The notes: generated by a model not told the origin, from the letters alone. A DNA stretch of 64,000 bases from Mucilaginibacter tundrae (GCF_013408825.1 NZ_JACCBZ010000002.1:496001-560000), one strand, 5' to 3'. Shown: positions 8,339 through 16,094, counted from the stretch's first letter. Made by a program: numbers and translations.

Positions 8339-9646
8339 TTATGCGCTTACTAAACGCATGGTTCTCCTTTGTTCAATTGGGTTTATTAATCTTTTTGTTT
8401 TTGGCTCGTTCCGGTCAACTAATAATTCAACAACATTTGCTTGTACTTCATCAACGATGCTCCAGTCTTTTTCGATATAAATATCGGTCACTTTGTTCCC
8501 GTGATCCATATGATTAAGCGCCAGCGCTACGTCATCCTTGCTCATCCGGCATTTGTTTCTTGCGAGGTTACCAAAGCTGTGTCGCGCCCAATAATAAGTT
8601 ATGCCAGATAATCCAGCGTTCTTATTAACCACATCCATTCCCTCCTTAATAGCCCGGTCTAAAGCATGTGAACGGCAATATCGGGTATGAAGTTTACCGA
8701 GGTATTTTTCTAAAAGAGGTTTTGCTTCCTTTACTAACTTAATGCTGATAAATGCTTTATCCTTTCTGCGCTTGGTTTTTCTTCTATTGTATTCAATACG
8801 CCCTTTTTTAATGTTGTCGCTGGTTAAATAATAAAGGTCGACTGCGTTGGTTCCGCATAAGTAAAACGATAACATAAAAAGGTCGCGCGCCATTTCGGCA
8901 CGGCTTCCAGGCTCAACATTACAATCTCTGATTAGCTTTATTCTTTCTATATCTAAATTGCGTTTCCTTGTTTCCGGGGTATCTACAATCTTATAATTAT
9001 CGAATGGGCAATAAGGGATTCGTATTTGCCCGATTTGCGGTTTATTAAAATGCTTCATTGCCGCCTTGAACAGAATACGCAGATCACGGAAATGATTATG
9101 CACGGCTCCGTCTGTCATTCCTTTTACGATCCGTTTACGCAATTCGCCCTGGTTCATCCGCTTTATCTCACGTTTTCCACGCAGGTACTTTTCATAAGAA
9201 GATAGCATCCATTCATTAATTTCAAGCGGGGATAAAGCATTCTGATTGAAATAGTCTTTGAGGCTAAATAATACCGTTTTTAGCGTACCAGCTGATCCGG
9301 AACGCTTTTCCTTTTCTAATTCTTCTATATGATTCTGACAGAATTTAAAAAAATCCATCGGTTCGTCCTTATCCCTTAAATGGTTCCTTAAAGTTTCCGC
9401 ATTAAAGAATTCAAGTTTGGGGCCGAGTGTACTGATCGTTACCCGATAGTCATCGAGCGTTTTATTCAATATCTGTTTTAAGGTAGCATCCTTGAGGACG
9501 CATTTGGCAGTGAGTTGCTTGTCGACAACAAAGTGGGGGGTATCGAGGTATTTTTTCTCCCCTTTGTGTGCAACCCTGATTTTTACGTTGTAAGTTCCGT
9601 CTGCTTTTTTGTGGTGTTTGTGGATTTTAATACCTACAGTAGCCAT
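8339..9646 (-). CDS. Tyrosine-type site-specific recombinase (integrase)
   Basis: This is a 435-residue Bacteroidota integrase with an N-terminal arm-binding region (ATVGIKIHKHHKKADGTYNV), a SAM-like core-binding domain (about residues 95-200) and a C-terminal catalytic domain. Visible active-site parts are a basic turn (RRKTKRRKDK), the ARHSF box, LNHMDH and the nucleophile Tyr390 in TDIYIEKD. The usual first catalytic Arg is not obvious in LCGTNAVDLYYL, and the usual first His of the H-x-x-R box is Tyr (YYWARH). Similar substitutions occur in other Bacteroidota integrases. It lies about 200 bases from the 3' end of tRNA-Phe, the classic arrangement of a tRNA-targeted element. A longer start at 9676 is in frame. 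I prefer 9646 because the family N-terminus begins there. Confidence 0.92.
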   Translation of the reverse strand: MATVGIKIHKHHKKADGTYNVKIRVAHKGEKKYLDTPHFVVDKQLTAKCVLKDATLKQILNKTLDDYRVTISTLGPKLEFFNAETLRNHLRDKDEPMDFFKFCQNHIEELEKEKRSGSAGTLKTVLFSLKDYFNQNALSPLEINEWMLSSYEKYLRGKREIKRMNQGELRKRIVKGMTDGAVHNHFRDLRILFKAAMKHFNKPQIGQIRIPYCPFDNYKIVDTPETRKRNLDIERIKLIRDCNVEPGSRAEMARDLFMLSFYLCGTNAVDLYYLTSDNIKKGRIEYNRRKTKRRKDKAFISIKLVKEAKPLLEKYLGKLHTRYCRSHALDRAIKEGMDVVNKNAGLSGITYYWARHSFGNLARNKCRMSKDDVALALNHMDHGNKVTDIYIEKDWSIVDEVQANVVELLVDRNEPKTKRLINPIEQRRTMRLVSA

Positions 9647-9798
9647 GACATAATCTGTTTTGGCGAAAGAGGTCAAATAGTTTTGTGCCCTATTTGTGCC
9701 CTTTTTTCGCGGGGTTAAACAAAAAATTATGTAAAAGCTATCAGAACGGATCGTTCCTGACAGTTGGCATTTGCCATTGAAAAGTGCCCAAATATACG

Positions 9799-9834
9799 AA
9801 AAAAGGCCTTTTTCGCTTGAAAAAGACCTTTTTT
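9799..9834 (-). terminator. Terminator downstream of tRNA-Phe
   Basis: A long A/T-flanked hairpin with a GGYCTTTTTC/GAAAAAGGCC stem, one G-T pair and a four-base AAGC loop is followed by T on the minus strand. It lies 8 bases beyond the 3' end of the tRNA and would end its transcript. Confidence 0.75.
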
Positions 9835-9841
9835 AATTTTG

Positions 9842-9914
9842 TGGTACCACCTGGATTCGAACCAGGGACACAAGGATTTTCAGTCCTTTGCTCTACCGAC
9901 TGAGCTATGGTACC
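9842..9914 (-). tRNA. tRNA-Phe (anticodon GAA)
   Basis: A 73-base cloverleaf reads on the minus strand from GGTACCATAGCTCAG to the discriminator A. The acceptor stem GGTACCA pairs with TGGTACC. The D arm is GCTC..GAGC, the anticodon loop CTGAAAA gives GAA (Phe), and the T arm is CCTGG-TTCGAAT-CCAGG. The terminal CCA is not encoded. The gene is intact although an integrase lies just past its 3' end, so the inserted element would have restored the tRNA's end. Confidence 0.97.
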
Positions 9915-9929
9915 TCCCTTTGAGGAGTG

Positions 9930-9960
9930 CAAATGTAGCTTGTTTTTTTATTTATCGAAA
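9930..9960 (-). promoter_or_regulatory. Promoter of tRNA-Phe
   Basis: On the minus strand a TACATTTG box (9930-9937) matches the Bacteroidota -7 consensus TAnnTTTG and lies 16 bases before the tRNA. A TTTCG at about 9956-9960 sits 18 bases upstream as a weak -33 element. Confidence 0.6.
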
Positions 9961-10025
9961 CTTTTTTATAAAAAAGGTTTTAAATAGCTGATTTTCATTA
10001 CCAATAATTTAAATTCACGCAACTA

Positions 10026-10055
10026 TTTGCCAAATCAACCAATTAACTATATTTG
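10026..10055 (+). promoter_or_regulatory. Promoter of the Fe-S protein pair
   Basis: TTTG at 10026-10029 and TATATTTG at 10048-10055 match the -33 and -7 elements of the Bacteroidota primary sigma factor with an 18-base spacer. The -7 box lies 20 bases before the ATG of the membrane Fe-S protein. Confidence 0.6.
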
Positions 10056-10075
10056 AAAAATACTATGCACGCATA

Positions 10076-11383
10076 ATGATTGGCCAATTAATCTTTATTA
10101 TCATACTGGTAGCCGCTATTTACTTATTCAGTAAAAATGTGGCCAAAATACGACGTAATATTTTGTTGGGAAAAGACACTGACCGATCAGATCAGCCTGC
10201 GAAACGCTGGAGGATTATGGCTAAGGTGGCTTTAGGTCAAACCAAAATGGTTAAGCGCCCTGTTGCGGCGGTAATGCACTTTTTCATCTACGTGGGTTTC
10301 GTTATCATCAACCTGGAGGTAATGGAGATCATGATTGATGGCATCTTTGGTTCGCACAGGGTATTTTCAAAACCATTGGGTAGTTTATATGGCTTATTAA
10401 TCGGGAGTTTTGAAATTTTGGCCGTTTTGGTACTTACCTCATGCGTTGTTTTCCTTATCCGCAGAAACATCATCCATCTAAAACGCTTTAGCGGCGTGGA
10501 AATGACCGAATGGCCGAAATCTGACGCTAACTATATTCTTTGTATTGAGATATTGCTGATGTCGGCATTTTTAACCATGAATGCGGCTGATTATAAATTA
10601 CAGGCACTCCATTTCGGCGAATATATTAAAGCAGGCAATTTTCCGGTTAGCAGCCTGATTGCTCCGCTATTGCCAGGCAGTGCACATGCGCTGGTAATTA
10701 CCGAGCGGGTTTGCTGGTGGTTCCACATTTGTGGCATCCTGGCTTTTTTAAACTACCTACCGTACTCTAAGCATTTTCATATCCTGTTGGCTTTCCCTAA
10801 CGTGTATTATTCAAATCTTAATCTTAAAGGTAAGTTTACCAATATGCCATCTGTTACTAACGAAGTAAAGGCGATGCTCGATCCTTCATTTACGCCTCCT
10901 GCCCCGGCAGACGGCGAAGTAAGCCGTTTTGGTGCCAAAGATGTGACCGATCTTACCTGGAAAAACCTGATGGAAGCATATACATGCACCGAATGTGGGC
11001 GTTGTACATCGGTTTGCCCGGCAAATATTACCGGCAAGCTATTATCGCCCCGCAAGATCATGATGGATACGCGCGACCGCATTACCGAGGTTGGTAAAAA
11101 TATCGATCTGAATGGGAAAGATCATGATGATGGCAAAACGCTTTTAGATACTTACATTACCCGTGAAGAGATTTGGGCCTGCACTACCTGCAACGCTTGC
11201 GTTGAGGCTTGCCCCGTAAATATAAACCCATTAGAAATTATTACTGAATTACGTCGTTATGCCGTAATGGAAGAGGCGCAATCACCTGCCAGCTTAAACA
11301 ACATGTTTGGCAATATGGAAAACAATGGCGCACCCTGGAAATATTCGCAGGCGGACAGGTTTAATTGGGCAGAGAACAAATAA
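10076..11383 (+). CDS. Membrane-anchored 4Fe-4S dicluster protein, HdrC/GlpC-like
   Basis: This 435-residue protein joins a membrane half to a ferredoxin-like half. The N-terminal 260 residues hold about five transmembrane helices resembling the nitrate reductase gamma/cytochrome b type. The C-terminal part has two CxxCxxCxxxCP cluster motifs, at Cys304-Cys314 (CTECGRCTSVCP) and Cys369-Cys379 (CTTCNACVEACP). Such proteins carry electrons between a quinone or membrane haem and a soluble oxidoreductase. The partner is likely the CCG-domain protein encoded 50 bases downstream, giving an HdrC/HdrB-like pair. The physiological donor or acceptor is not encoded nearby. A good -33/-7 promoter sits just upstream. 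Confidence 0.9.
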   Translation: MIGQLIFIIILVAAIYLFSKNVAKIRRNILLGKDTDRSDQPAKRWRIMAKVALGQTKMVKRPVAAVMHFFIYVGFVIINLEVMEIMIDGIFGSHRVFSKPLGSLYGLLIGSFEILAVLVLTSCVVFLIRRNIIHLKRFSGVEMTEWPKSDANYILCIEILLMSAFLTMNAADYKLQALHFGEYIKAGNFPVSSLIAPLLPGSAHALVITERVCWWFHICGILAFLNYLPYSKHFHILLAFPNVYYSNLNLKGKFTNMPSVTNEVKAMLDPSFTPPAPADGEVSRFGAKDVTDLTWKNLMEAYTCTECGRCTSVCPANITGKLLSPRKIMMDTRDRITEVGKNIDLNGKDHDDGKTLLDTYITREEIWACTTCNACVEACPVNINPLEIITELRRYAVMEEAQSPASLNNMFGNMENNGAPWKYSQADRFNWAENK

Positions 11384-11384
11384 A

Positions 11385-11416
11385 GTGCAGATATGCTGAT
11401 GTGCAAATATGCAGAT
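11385..11416. repeat. Two tandem copies of a 16-base unit
   Basis: GTGCAGATATGCTGAT is followed directly by GTGCAAATATGCAGAT, with two mismatches. The pair fills most of the gap between the two Fe-S protein genes and looks like a remnant of a short tandem repeat. Confidence 0.6.
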
Positions 11417-11433
11417 GATAGAGAAATTATAAA

Positions 11434-12279
11434 ATGGAAGAGATAAATCCTGAAGTGAGCGGTAAATCCGAAATTGAAAAATCGAAATCCGAAATCTTTA
11501 AAGTGCCTACCATGGCCGAACTTATTGCCGAAGGGAAAGAACCTGAAATATTATTTTGGGTTGGATGTGCCGGGAGCTTTGATGAACGGGCACAAAAAAT
11601 AACACGCGACATCTGTAAAATATTACAGCATGTGGGCATAAGCTATGCCGTTTTAGGTACAGAAGAAAGTTGTACCGGCGACCCGGCTAAACGGGCGGGC
11701 AACGAGTTTTTGTTCCAGATGCAGGCCATGACTAATATTGAAGTGCTTAATGGCTATAACATCAAAAAAATAGTTACCGGTTGCCCGCATTGCTTCAACA
11801 CGATAAAAAATGAATACCCAGGTTTGGGTGGTACTTACGAGGTGATACACCACACCCAACTAATACAGCAACTTATTGACGAAGGCAAGCTAAAAGCCGA
11901 AGGTGGAGAAAGTTTTAAAGGCAAACGCATCACTTACCATGATCCCTGCTATTTAGGCCGTGGCAATAATGTTTACGAAGCTCCACGCAAAGCATTGGAA
12001 ATTCTGGACACGGAGTTGATTGAAATGAAACGCTGCAAATCAAACGGTTTATGCTGTGGTGCAGGCGGTGCGCAAATGTTTAAAGAAGCTGAAAAAGGCA
12101 ACAAAGAAATAAACGACGAACGTATTGATGAAGTAATCTCCATCAACGCGACAGTTGTGGCTGCGGCTTGTCCGTTTTGCATGACTATGCTGACTGATGG
12201 CGTTAAACATCGAGATAAAGAGGACGAGATTAAAGTATTAGATATTGCCGAGATTACGGTGAGGGCGAATGGGTTGTAA
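11434..12279 (+). CDS. CCG-domain (Fe-S)-binding oxidoreductase, HdrB/GlpC-type
   Basis: This 281-residue cytoplasmic protein carries two cysteine-rich CCG domains. The first spans GCAGSFDER to TGCPHCFNTIKNEYPGLGG (about residues 45-135). The second spans HDPCYLGRGNNVYEAPR, then CCGAGGAQMF and ACPFCMTML (about 170-270). These domains bind Fe-S clusters in heterodisulfide reductase subunit B, in glycolate and glycerol-3-phosphate dehydrogenase subunits and in LutA. It follows the membrane Fe-S protein in the same direction and probably forms a complex with it. The first 25 residues are charged and unlike the family core. The exact substrate is unknown. Confidence 0.9.
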   Translation: MEEINPEVSGKSEIEKSKSEIFKVPTMAELIAEGKEPEILFWVGCAGSFDERAQKITRDICKILQHVGISYAVLGTEESCTGDPAKRAGNEFLFQMQAMTNIEVLNGYNIKKIVTGCPHCFNTIKNEYPGLGGTYEVIHHTQLIQQLIDEGKLKAEGGESFKGKRITYHDPCYLGRGNNVYEAPRKALEILDTELIEMKRCKSNGLCCGAGGAQMFKEAEKGNKEINDERIDEVISINATVVAAACPFCMTMLTDGVKHRDKEDEIKVLDIAEITVRANGL

Positions 12280-12292
12280 TATATACTGCCCT

Positions 12293-12400
12293 TGTCATTT
12301 CGACCAGAGGGAGAAATCTTCTGCGACTAGCATGGCGGAAATGCAAGGCGGAGTAGCAGGGTTAAGAAGATTTCTCTCTCGTTCCTCGTTCGAAATGACA
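12293..12400. repeat. Palindromic dispersed repeat, TGTCATTTCGA type, copy 1
   Basis: The element is bounded by TGTCATTTCGA and its exact reverse complement. Inside it, GAGAAATCTTCT and AGAAGATTTCTC form a second inverted pair. Related copies lie at 17249-17335 and 25263-25358. It sits between the convergent CCG protein and a minus-strand gene and carries no ORF. Confidence 0.8.
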
Positions 12401-12408
12401 TTGAAGAA

Positions 12409-12891
12409 CTACAAACCCTTATTCTTAAAATAATTCAATACCATCTGTAAGCTATCCAACCGCTCCGGTTCCATGTTTTTAACCGGGATATTTAGTTGGG
12501 TTGCCATGGTATCGATGTCCTCGCGTGGATCATTATAAGTTTGCACGATAATGTCATCAGCAACGGCTTTTAATTGTAAAGTGCCGTTAACGGTGCTGCC
12601 CATGTAATCCATATCTGTAAAGCGATGCAGTTGGAAAGAAAAATATTCCTGTTTGCCGTTGGTATAAGTTTTACGCAAGCGGATGAAAGCATCATCAGTC
12701 AACACCAGTTCCCATTTTTTTAGTTTGACCTGGCCGGATGGATCATAGGATTCCGTTAGGCACTTATTGCTCCAAGTAAGCATTTCCTGCTCAGTCATGG
12801 CCGGTTTAAAGCTAAAATGCACTATAGCCAGTAATACTATCGCACCTAAAAAATAAAGTTTTTTTGTTTTTTGCAGAACTGATTTTATCAT
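12409..12891 (-). CDS. Conserved hypothetical exported or membrane-anchored protein
   Basis: This 160-residue protein has one N-terminal hydrophobic segment (about residues 12-29, LYFLGAIVLLAIVHFSF). The remainder is soluble and mixed alpha/beta in look (WELVLTDDAFIRLRKTYTNG). No family or active-site motif is recognised. The N-terminal helix suggests attachment to the inner membrane or export to the periplasm. It is a single gene between a palindromic repeat and the divergent gene at 12937. Confidence 0.7.
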   Translation of the reverse strand: MIKSVLQKTKKLYFLGAIVLLAIVHFSFKPAMTEQEMLTWSNKCLTESYDPSGQVKLKKWELVLTDDAFIRLRKTYTNGKQEYFSFQLHRFTDMDYMGSTVNGTLQLKAVADDIIVQTYNDPREDIDTMATQLNIPVKNMEPERLDSLQMVLNYFKNKGL

Positions 12892-12936
12892 GACATCCCC
12901 ACTCTTTCCAAAGTTAATAAAATACTAAATTTGCGC

Positions 12937-13422
12937 ATGCAATTTTCACAAAACTCACGGGTTTGGGTATACCAATCGGATAAACAGCTAAACGATGCAG
13001 ATGTAATTAAGTTGCAAATTTTGCTGGATAATTTTACCACCGGCTGGACAGCGCACAATAACCAGCTTAAAGCTAAAGCGGAAATTAGATACAACCGCTT
13101 TATTATTTTAATTGTGGACGAAAGCCAGGCAGGTGCCAGCGGTTGCTCGATTGATAAATCGGTGCGTTTTATGAAAGATATTGAAGAGCAATTCGGCATT
13201 AATTTATTCGACAGGTTTAATTTGGCTTATCGCAGCGACGAACAGATATTGTCTGTTCCACGTCATACCTTTGAAGAGTTAATATCAAACAAAACCATTG
13301 ATGCCAATACCATAGTATTCAATAACATGGTGCAAAATTTAACCGAACTGGAGAATAAATGGGAAGTACCTTTTAAAGATAGCTGGCATATCCAGTTATT
13401 CAGCTCATTGCTTGCCCAATAA
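12937..13422 (+). CDS. Conserved Bacteroidota protein of unknown function (often mislabelled ABC transporter ATPase)
   Basis: This is a 161-residue soluble protein. Relatives in this group, as I recall them, carry the label ABC transporter ATPase, but no Walker A, Walker B or LSGG signature is present here. Conserved-looking blocks are SRVWVYQSDKQL, GWTAHNNQLKAKAEIRY, DESQAGASGCSIDKSVRFM and WEVPFKDSWH. The GASGCSID block might be a nucleotide- or metal-handling loop, but nothing proves it. I chose the ATG at 12937. A TTG two codons earlier is also in frame. folC starts 12 bases downstream, so the two genes are probably co-transcribed. Confidence 0.82.
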   Translation: MQFSQNSRVWVYQSDKQLNDADVIKLQILLDNFTTGWTAHNNQLKAKAEIRYNRFIILIVDESQAGASGCSIDKSVRFMKDIEEQFGINLFDRFNLAYRSDEQILSVPRHTFEELISNKTIDANTIVFNNMVQNLTELENKWEVPFKDSWHIQLFSSLLAQ

Positions 13423-13433
13423 TCCTATCTGCC

Positions 13434-14735
13434 ATGGATTACGCCGAAACTTTGCAATACCTGTATACGCAACTACCCATGTTTACCCGCGTGGGATCAT
13501 CAGCATATAAGGAAGATCTGACCAATACCATCGAGTTGTGCAAAAGGCTTGATAACCCGCAGGACAAATTTAAAAGTGTGCATATTGGTGGCACAAATGG
13601 TAAAGGTTCAACCTCGCATATGCTGGCGGCAGTTTTGCAAACGGCAGGCTACAAAACCGGATTGTATACCTCGCCGCACCTGCGCGATTTTAGGGAGCGC
13701 ATCCGTATTAATGGCGAGATGATCAGCAAGCAGCAGGTAATTAATTTTGTAGCCGATCATCAAAAAGATTTTGAAGCTATCAGTCCATCATTTTTTGAGA
13801 TGACGGTTGGATTAGCCTTTGACATTTTCGCGAAGGAAAAAGTTGATATAGCCGTTATTGAAGTTGGATTAGGTGGACGGTTGGATTCTACCAATATTAT
13901 TACCCCGCTCCTATCGGTAATCACCAATATCGGTTGGGATCATATGAATATTTTGGGTGATACCTTGCAACTTATCGCAGGTGAAAAGGCCGGAATTATT
14001 AAACACGGTGTACCTGTTATTATTGGCGAATATCAGCCGGATATAGCTAACATCTTCTTACAAAAAGCGGCTAAGGAAGAGGCGGATATTTCTTTTGCTT
14101 CGGACGATTTTGAGGTTAAAGGCGAAAGGATAAAGGATAATGGTCTTTCAGAGCTATTAAACATAGAGATCAAGAACAACAACTCACAACTTTCAACTCA
14201 CAACCTACAACTCGATCTAACCGGGAGCTATCAGCTTAAGAATATAAAAACTGTTCTTTCCGCAGTTGAACAATTGCGCGAACAGGGATTTGTGATTACT
14301 GATGAGCATTTACAAATAGCCTTACGCCAGGTTAAAACCCTGACCGGATTACATGGGCGATGGGAAGTTTTAAATACTAACCCTTTAACTATTTGCGATA
14401 CCGGGCATAACCCTGAAGGAATAAAAGAAGTACTAAAAAACATTGCTGCAACCCCTTACCAACACTTGCATTTTGTGATTGGCATGGTGAATGATAAAGA
14501 CATCAGTAAAGTATTAAGCATGTTACCCACAGATGCCACTTATTATTTTTGCAGACCCGAGATCCCAAGAGGCTTGGAAGCAGAAAATTTAAAACAACAG
14601 GCAGCAGATTTTGGGTTGCATGGTGAGATCTACTCTGATGTGAAATCAGCTTATCAATGGGCACAAAAAAATGCAGAAAAGGATGATTTGGTGTTTGTTG
14701 GCGGAAGTACTTTTGTAGTGGCTGAGGTGGTATAA
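13434..14735 (+). CDS. folC: Bifunctional dihydrofolate/folylpolyglutamate synthase
   Basis: This 433-residue Mur-ligase-family enzyme adds glutamate to dihydropteroate and to tetrahydrofolate in the cytoplasm. It shows the family start YTQLPMFTRVGSSAYK, the P-loop GGTNGKGSTSHML (about residues 53-65), the TSPHL and FFEMTVGLAFD motifs, IEVGLGGRLDSTN and the C-terminal DTGHNPEGIKE. A short Asn/Gln/Ser-rich segment, NNNSQLSTHNLQLD (about residues 248-261), is encoded by CAACTCACAAC-type repeats and looks like a small insertion between the two domains. The length is normal and the frame is intact. Confidence 0.95.
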   Translation: MDYAETLQYLYTQLPMFTRVGSSAYKEDLTNTIELCKRLDNPQDKFKSVHIGGTNGKGSTSHMLAAVLQTAGYKTGLYTSPHLRDFRERIRINGEMISKQQVINFVADHQKDFEAISPSFFEMTVGLAFDIFAKEKVDIAVIEVGLGGRLDSTNIITPLLSVITNIGWDHMNILGDTLQLIAGEKAGIIKHGVPVIIGEYQPDIANIFLQKAAKEEADISFASDDFEVKGERIKDNGLSELLNIEIKNNNSQLSTHNLQLDLTGSYQLKNIKTVLSAVEQLREQGFVITDEHLQIALRQVKTLTGLHGRWEVLNTNPLTICDTGHNPEGIKEVLKNIAATPYQHLHFVIGMVNDKDISKVLSMLPTDATYYFCRPEIPRGLEAENLKQQAADFGLHGEIYSDVKSAYQWAQKNAEKDDLVFVGGSTFVVAEVV

Positions 14736-14747
14736 TCTTATCCCACA

Positions 14748-14830
14748 TTGTCATTCTGAACGGAGTGAAGAATCTATAAACTTTGCTTGACGTTTTGCAT
14801 TATGGATAGACGCTTCGTTCAGAATGACAA
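14748..14830. repeat. Palindromic dispersed repeat, TTGTCATTCTGAA type, copy 1
   Basis: Exact 13-base terminal inverted repeats (TTGTCATTCTGAA and its complement) enclose an imperfectly palindromic core with CGGAGTGAAGAATCTAT. It lies just after folC, between convergent genes. Related sequence occurs at 32141-32230 and 56109-56139. Confidence 0.8.
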
Positions 14831-14844
14831 GAGGTTAAAATAAT

Positions 14845-15054
14845 CTATTGACAAGAAGTAACTCCCTCTTTCTGTTTTCTCTTCATTAAAACAATCCCTG
14901 CTATTTCAAATACAAGTCCTGCACCGCCTAAAAATCCGCGAAAAAAATCTGGTATACAAATATATTCTTTCAATAAGAACGGCATAGTTACCATTAACAA
15001 ACCGCCTGCAATAAGCAGCCTGATGTATACGGGTTGTTTTTTCATATTATTCAT
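14845..15054 (-). CDS. Small membrane protein in an ECF sigma operon
   Basis: This 69-residue protein has two hydrophobic segments (IRLLIAGGLLMVTMPFLL and LGGAGLVFEIAGIVLM) and a basic C-terminus, RKQKEG. No family is recognised. Its start overlaps the end of the preceding minus-strand gene by 8 bases, so it is the third gene of a sigma factor/membrane protein operon. A role alongside the putative anti-sigma protein is possible but unproven. Confidence 0.65.
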   Translation of the reverse strand: MNNMKKQPVYIRLLIAGGLLMVTMPFLLKEYICIPDFFRGFLGGAGLVFEIAGIVLMKRKQKEGVTSCQ

Positions 15055-15634
15055 TTATTTGTTTTGATATGGTGTGGAGCTTTTCTATTTGTTCGTTTAT
15101 TTTTCTTTCTTCTTTTTTGAACACCCTCGGCCTGACTATAAACCATATAACTACAAGATAAAGTATAGTCGCCGCGTAAACACTGAGGAACAATGTGGTG
15201 TTTTTATAAACACCTTCGTACAAATACAGGATTAAACCCGTAGCACAGATCATCATGGCTATTACCTGTGTATATTTATGATAAAAATGTTGGCGCAAGC
15301 GGGTCTGTTCCAAAAATTGGAGAAACTCTTTATTACTGCACTCTTTAAGTTTATAAAACCTGTTTAATGAATTCAGGTTCGTGGCCACAAGTATAATGCC
15401 CGCGATTATGATAAGCGCTTCGCCTAAACGCGTAGTGAACATGGTCGATTTGTAGATGAACATTACCCAAATCATCGCCATTATCAACAAAATAGTTGCA
15501 ACTACAAGCGCGGCAATTTTCAGTATTTTTTTGTTCCGGAACTTGCGGACGATCTGCACCATTTCGTGCGAATCGGGCAGGCTATCGGTTTTCGCGGTTA
15601 GCCATATCGCTTTTAAATCATTCAAATTGTCCAT
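15047..15634 (-). CDS. Membrane protein downstream of ECF sigma factor, possible anti-sigma factor
   Basis: This 195-residue protein has a soluble N-terminus of about 33 residues (MDNLNDLKAIWLTAKTDSLP), then two pairs of transmembrane helices (about 36-57, 68-85, 117-136 and 143-163). A charged coiled-coil C-terminus follows (KKEERKINEQIEKLHTISKQ). It overlaps the sigma factor gene by 17 bases, so the two are coupled. The position and the short cytoplasmic N-terminus match membrane anti-sigma proteins, but no ZAS zinc motif (HxxxCxxC) is visible. It is not FecR-like. Confidence 0.68.
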   Translation of the reverse strand: MDNLNDLKAIWLTAKTDSLPDSHEMVQIVRKFRNKKILKIAALVVATILLIMAMIWVMFIYKSTMFTTRLGEALIIIAGIILVATNLNSLNRFYKLKECSNKEFLQFLEQTRLRQHFYHKYTQVIAMMICATGLILYLYEGVYKNTTLFLSVYAATILYLVVIWFIVRPRVFKKEERKINEQIEKLHTISKQINE

Positions 15635-16094
15635 GTTCTTTAAATTTAATGGCCAGTTTTTCTTTTATCCGGTGGACCTTTATCCTGATATTACCATGGC
15701 TTAAGCCGACAATGCCTGCAATCTCGGCCTGCGGCAAATCTTCCAGCATTAGCGAAATAATGATCCTGTCTATTTCTTCGAGTTCCGCAATACAGTTATA
15801 TAAGAAAGTTAATCTATCTTCCTGGGTTTCTTCTGGTATGTCTGGCAGCTGAAATGGCAGCTCTACCTTAGTTACCCGCTTGTTCTTTTCTATCGCCCTT
15901 AAACAATTGTTCGTGGCTATGCGAAATATCCAGGTGCTAATTTTGGATTGATTTCTGAACGTGGACAGATTTCGCCATACCGAGATGAAAGTTTCCTGTG
16001 TAAGGTCTTTAGCTTGTTCAGGATCATTTATATAACCCATACATACCCGAAATATCTGGGGCGAGTACTGGTTATATATTTGCTCAAAATCCAT
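15618..16094 (-). CDS. ECF-type RNA polymerase sigma factor
   Basis: This 158-residue sigma-70 family regulator has region 2 (FEQIYNQYSPQIFRVCMGYI, then DLTQETFISVWRNLSTFR) and region 4 (ELEEIDRIIISLMLEDLPQAEIAGIVGLSHGNIRIKVHRIKEKL), with the helix-turn-helix near residues 120-145. It is the first gene of a three-gene unit with two small membrane proteins, and overlap with the next gene suggests sigma/anti-sigma coupling. No SusC/STN receptor gene is near, so it is not of the FecI iron or glycan type by context. Its promoter targets are unknown. Confidence 0.93.
   Translation of the reverse strand: MDFEQIYNQYSPQIFRVCMGYINDPEQAKDLTQETFISVWRNLSTFRNQSKISTWIFRIATNNCLRAIEKNKRVTKVELPFQLPDIPEETQEDRLTFLYNCIAELEEIDRIIISLMLEDLPQAEIAGIVGLSHGNIRIKVHRIKEKLAIKFKEHGQFE

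Noticed and set aside
9741..9932. Minus-strand frame of 63 codons over the tRNA region
   Set aside because: It runs through the tRNA-Phe gene and its terminator, so it is a shadow of RNA sequence.
12926..12933. TAAATTTG box just before the gene at 12937
   Set aside because: It would place the transcription start inside or after the start codon, so it is probably chance.
15496..15852. Plus-strand frame over the sigma factor and its neighbour
   Set aside because: It is a shadow of the minus-strand sigma operon.
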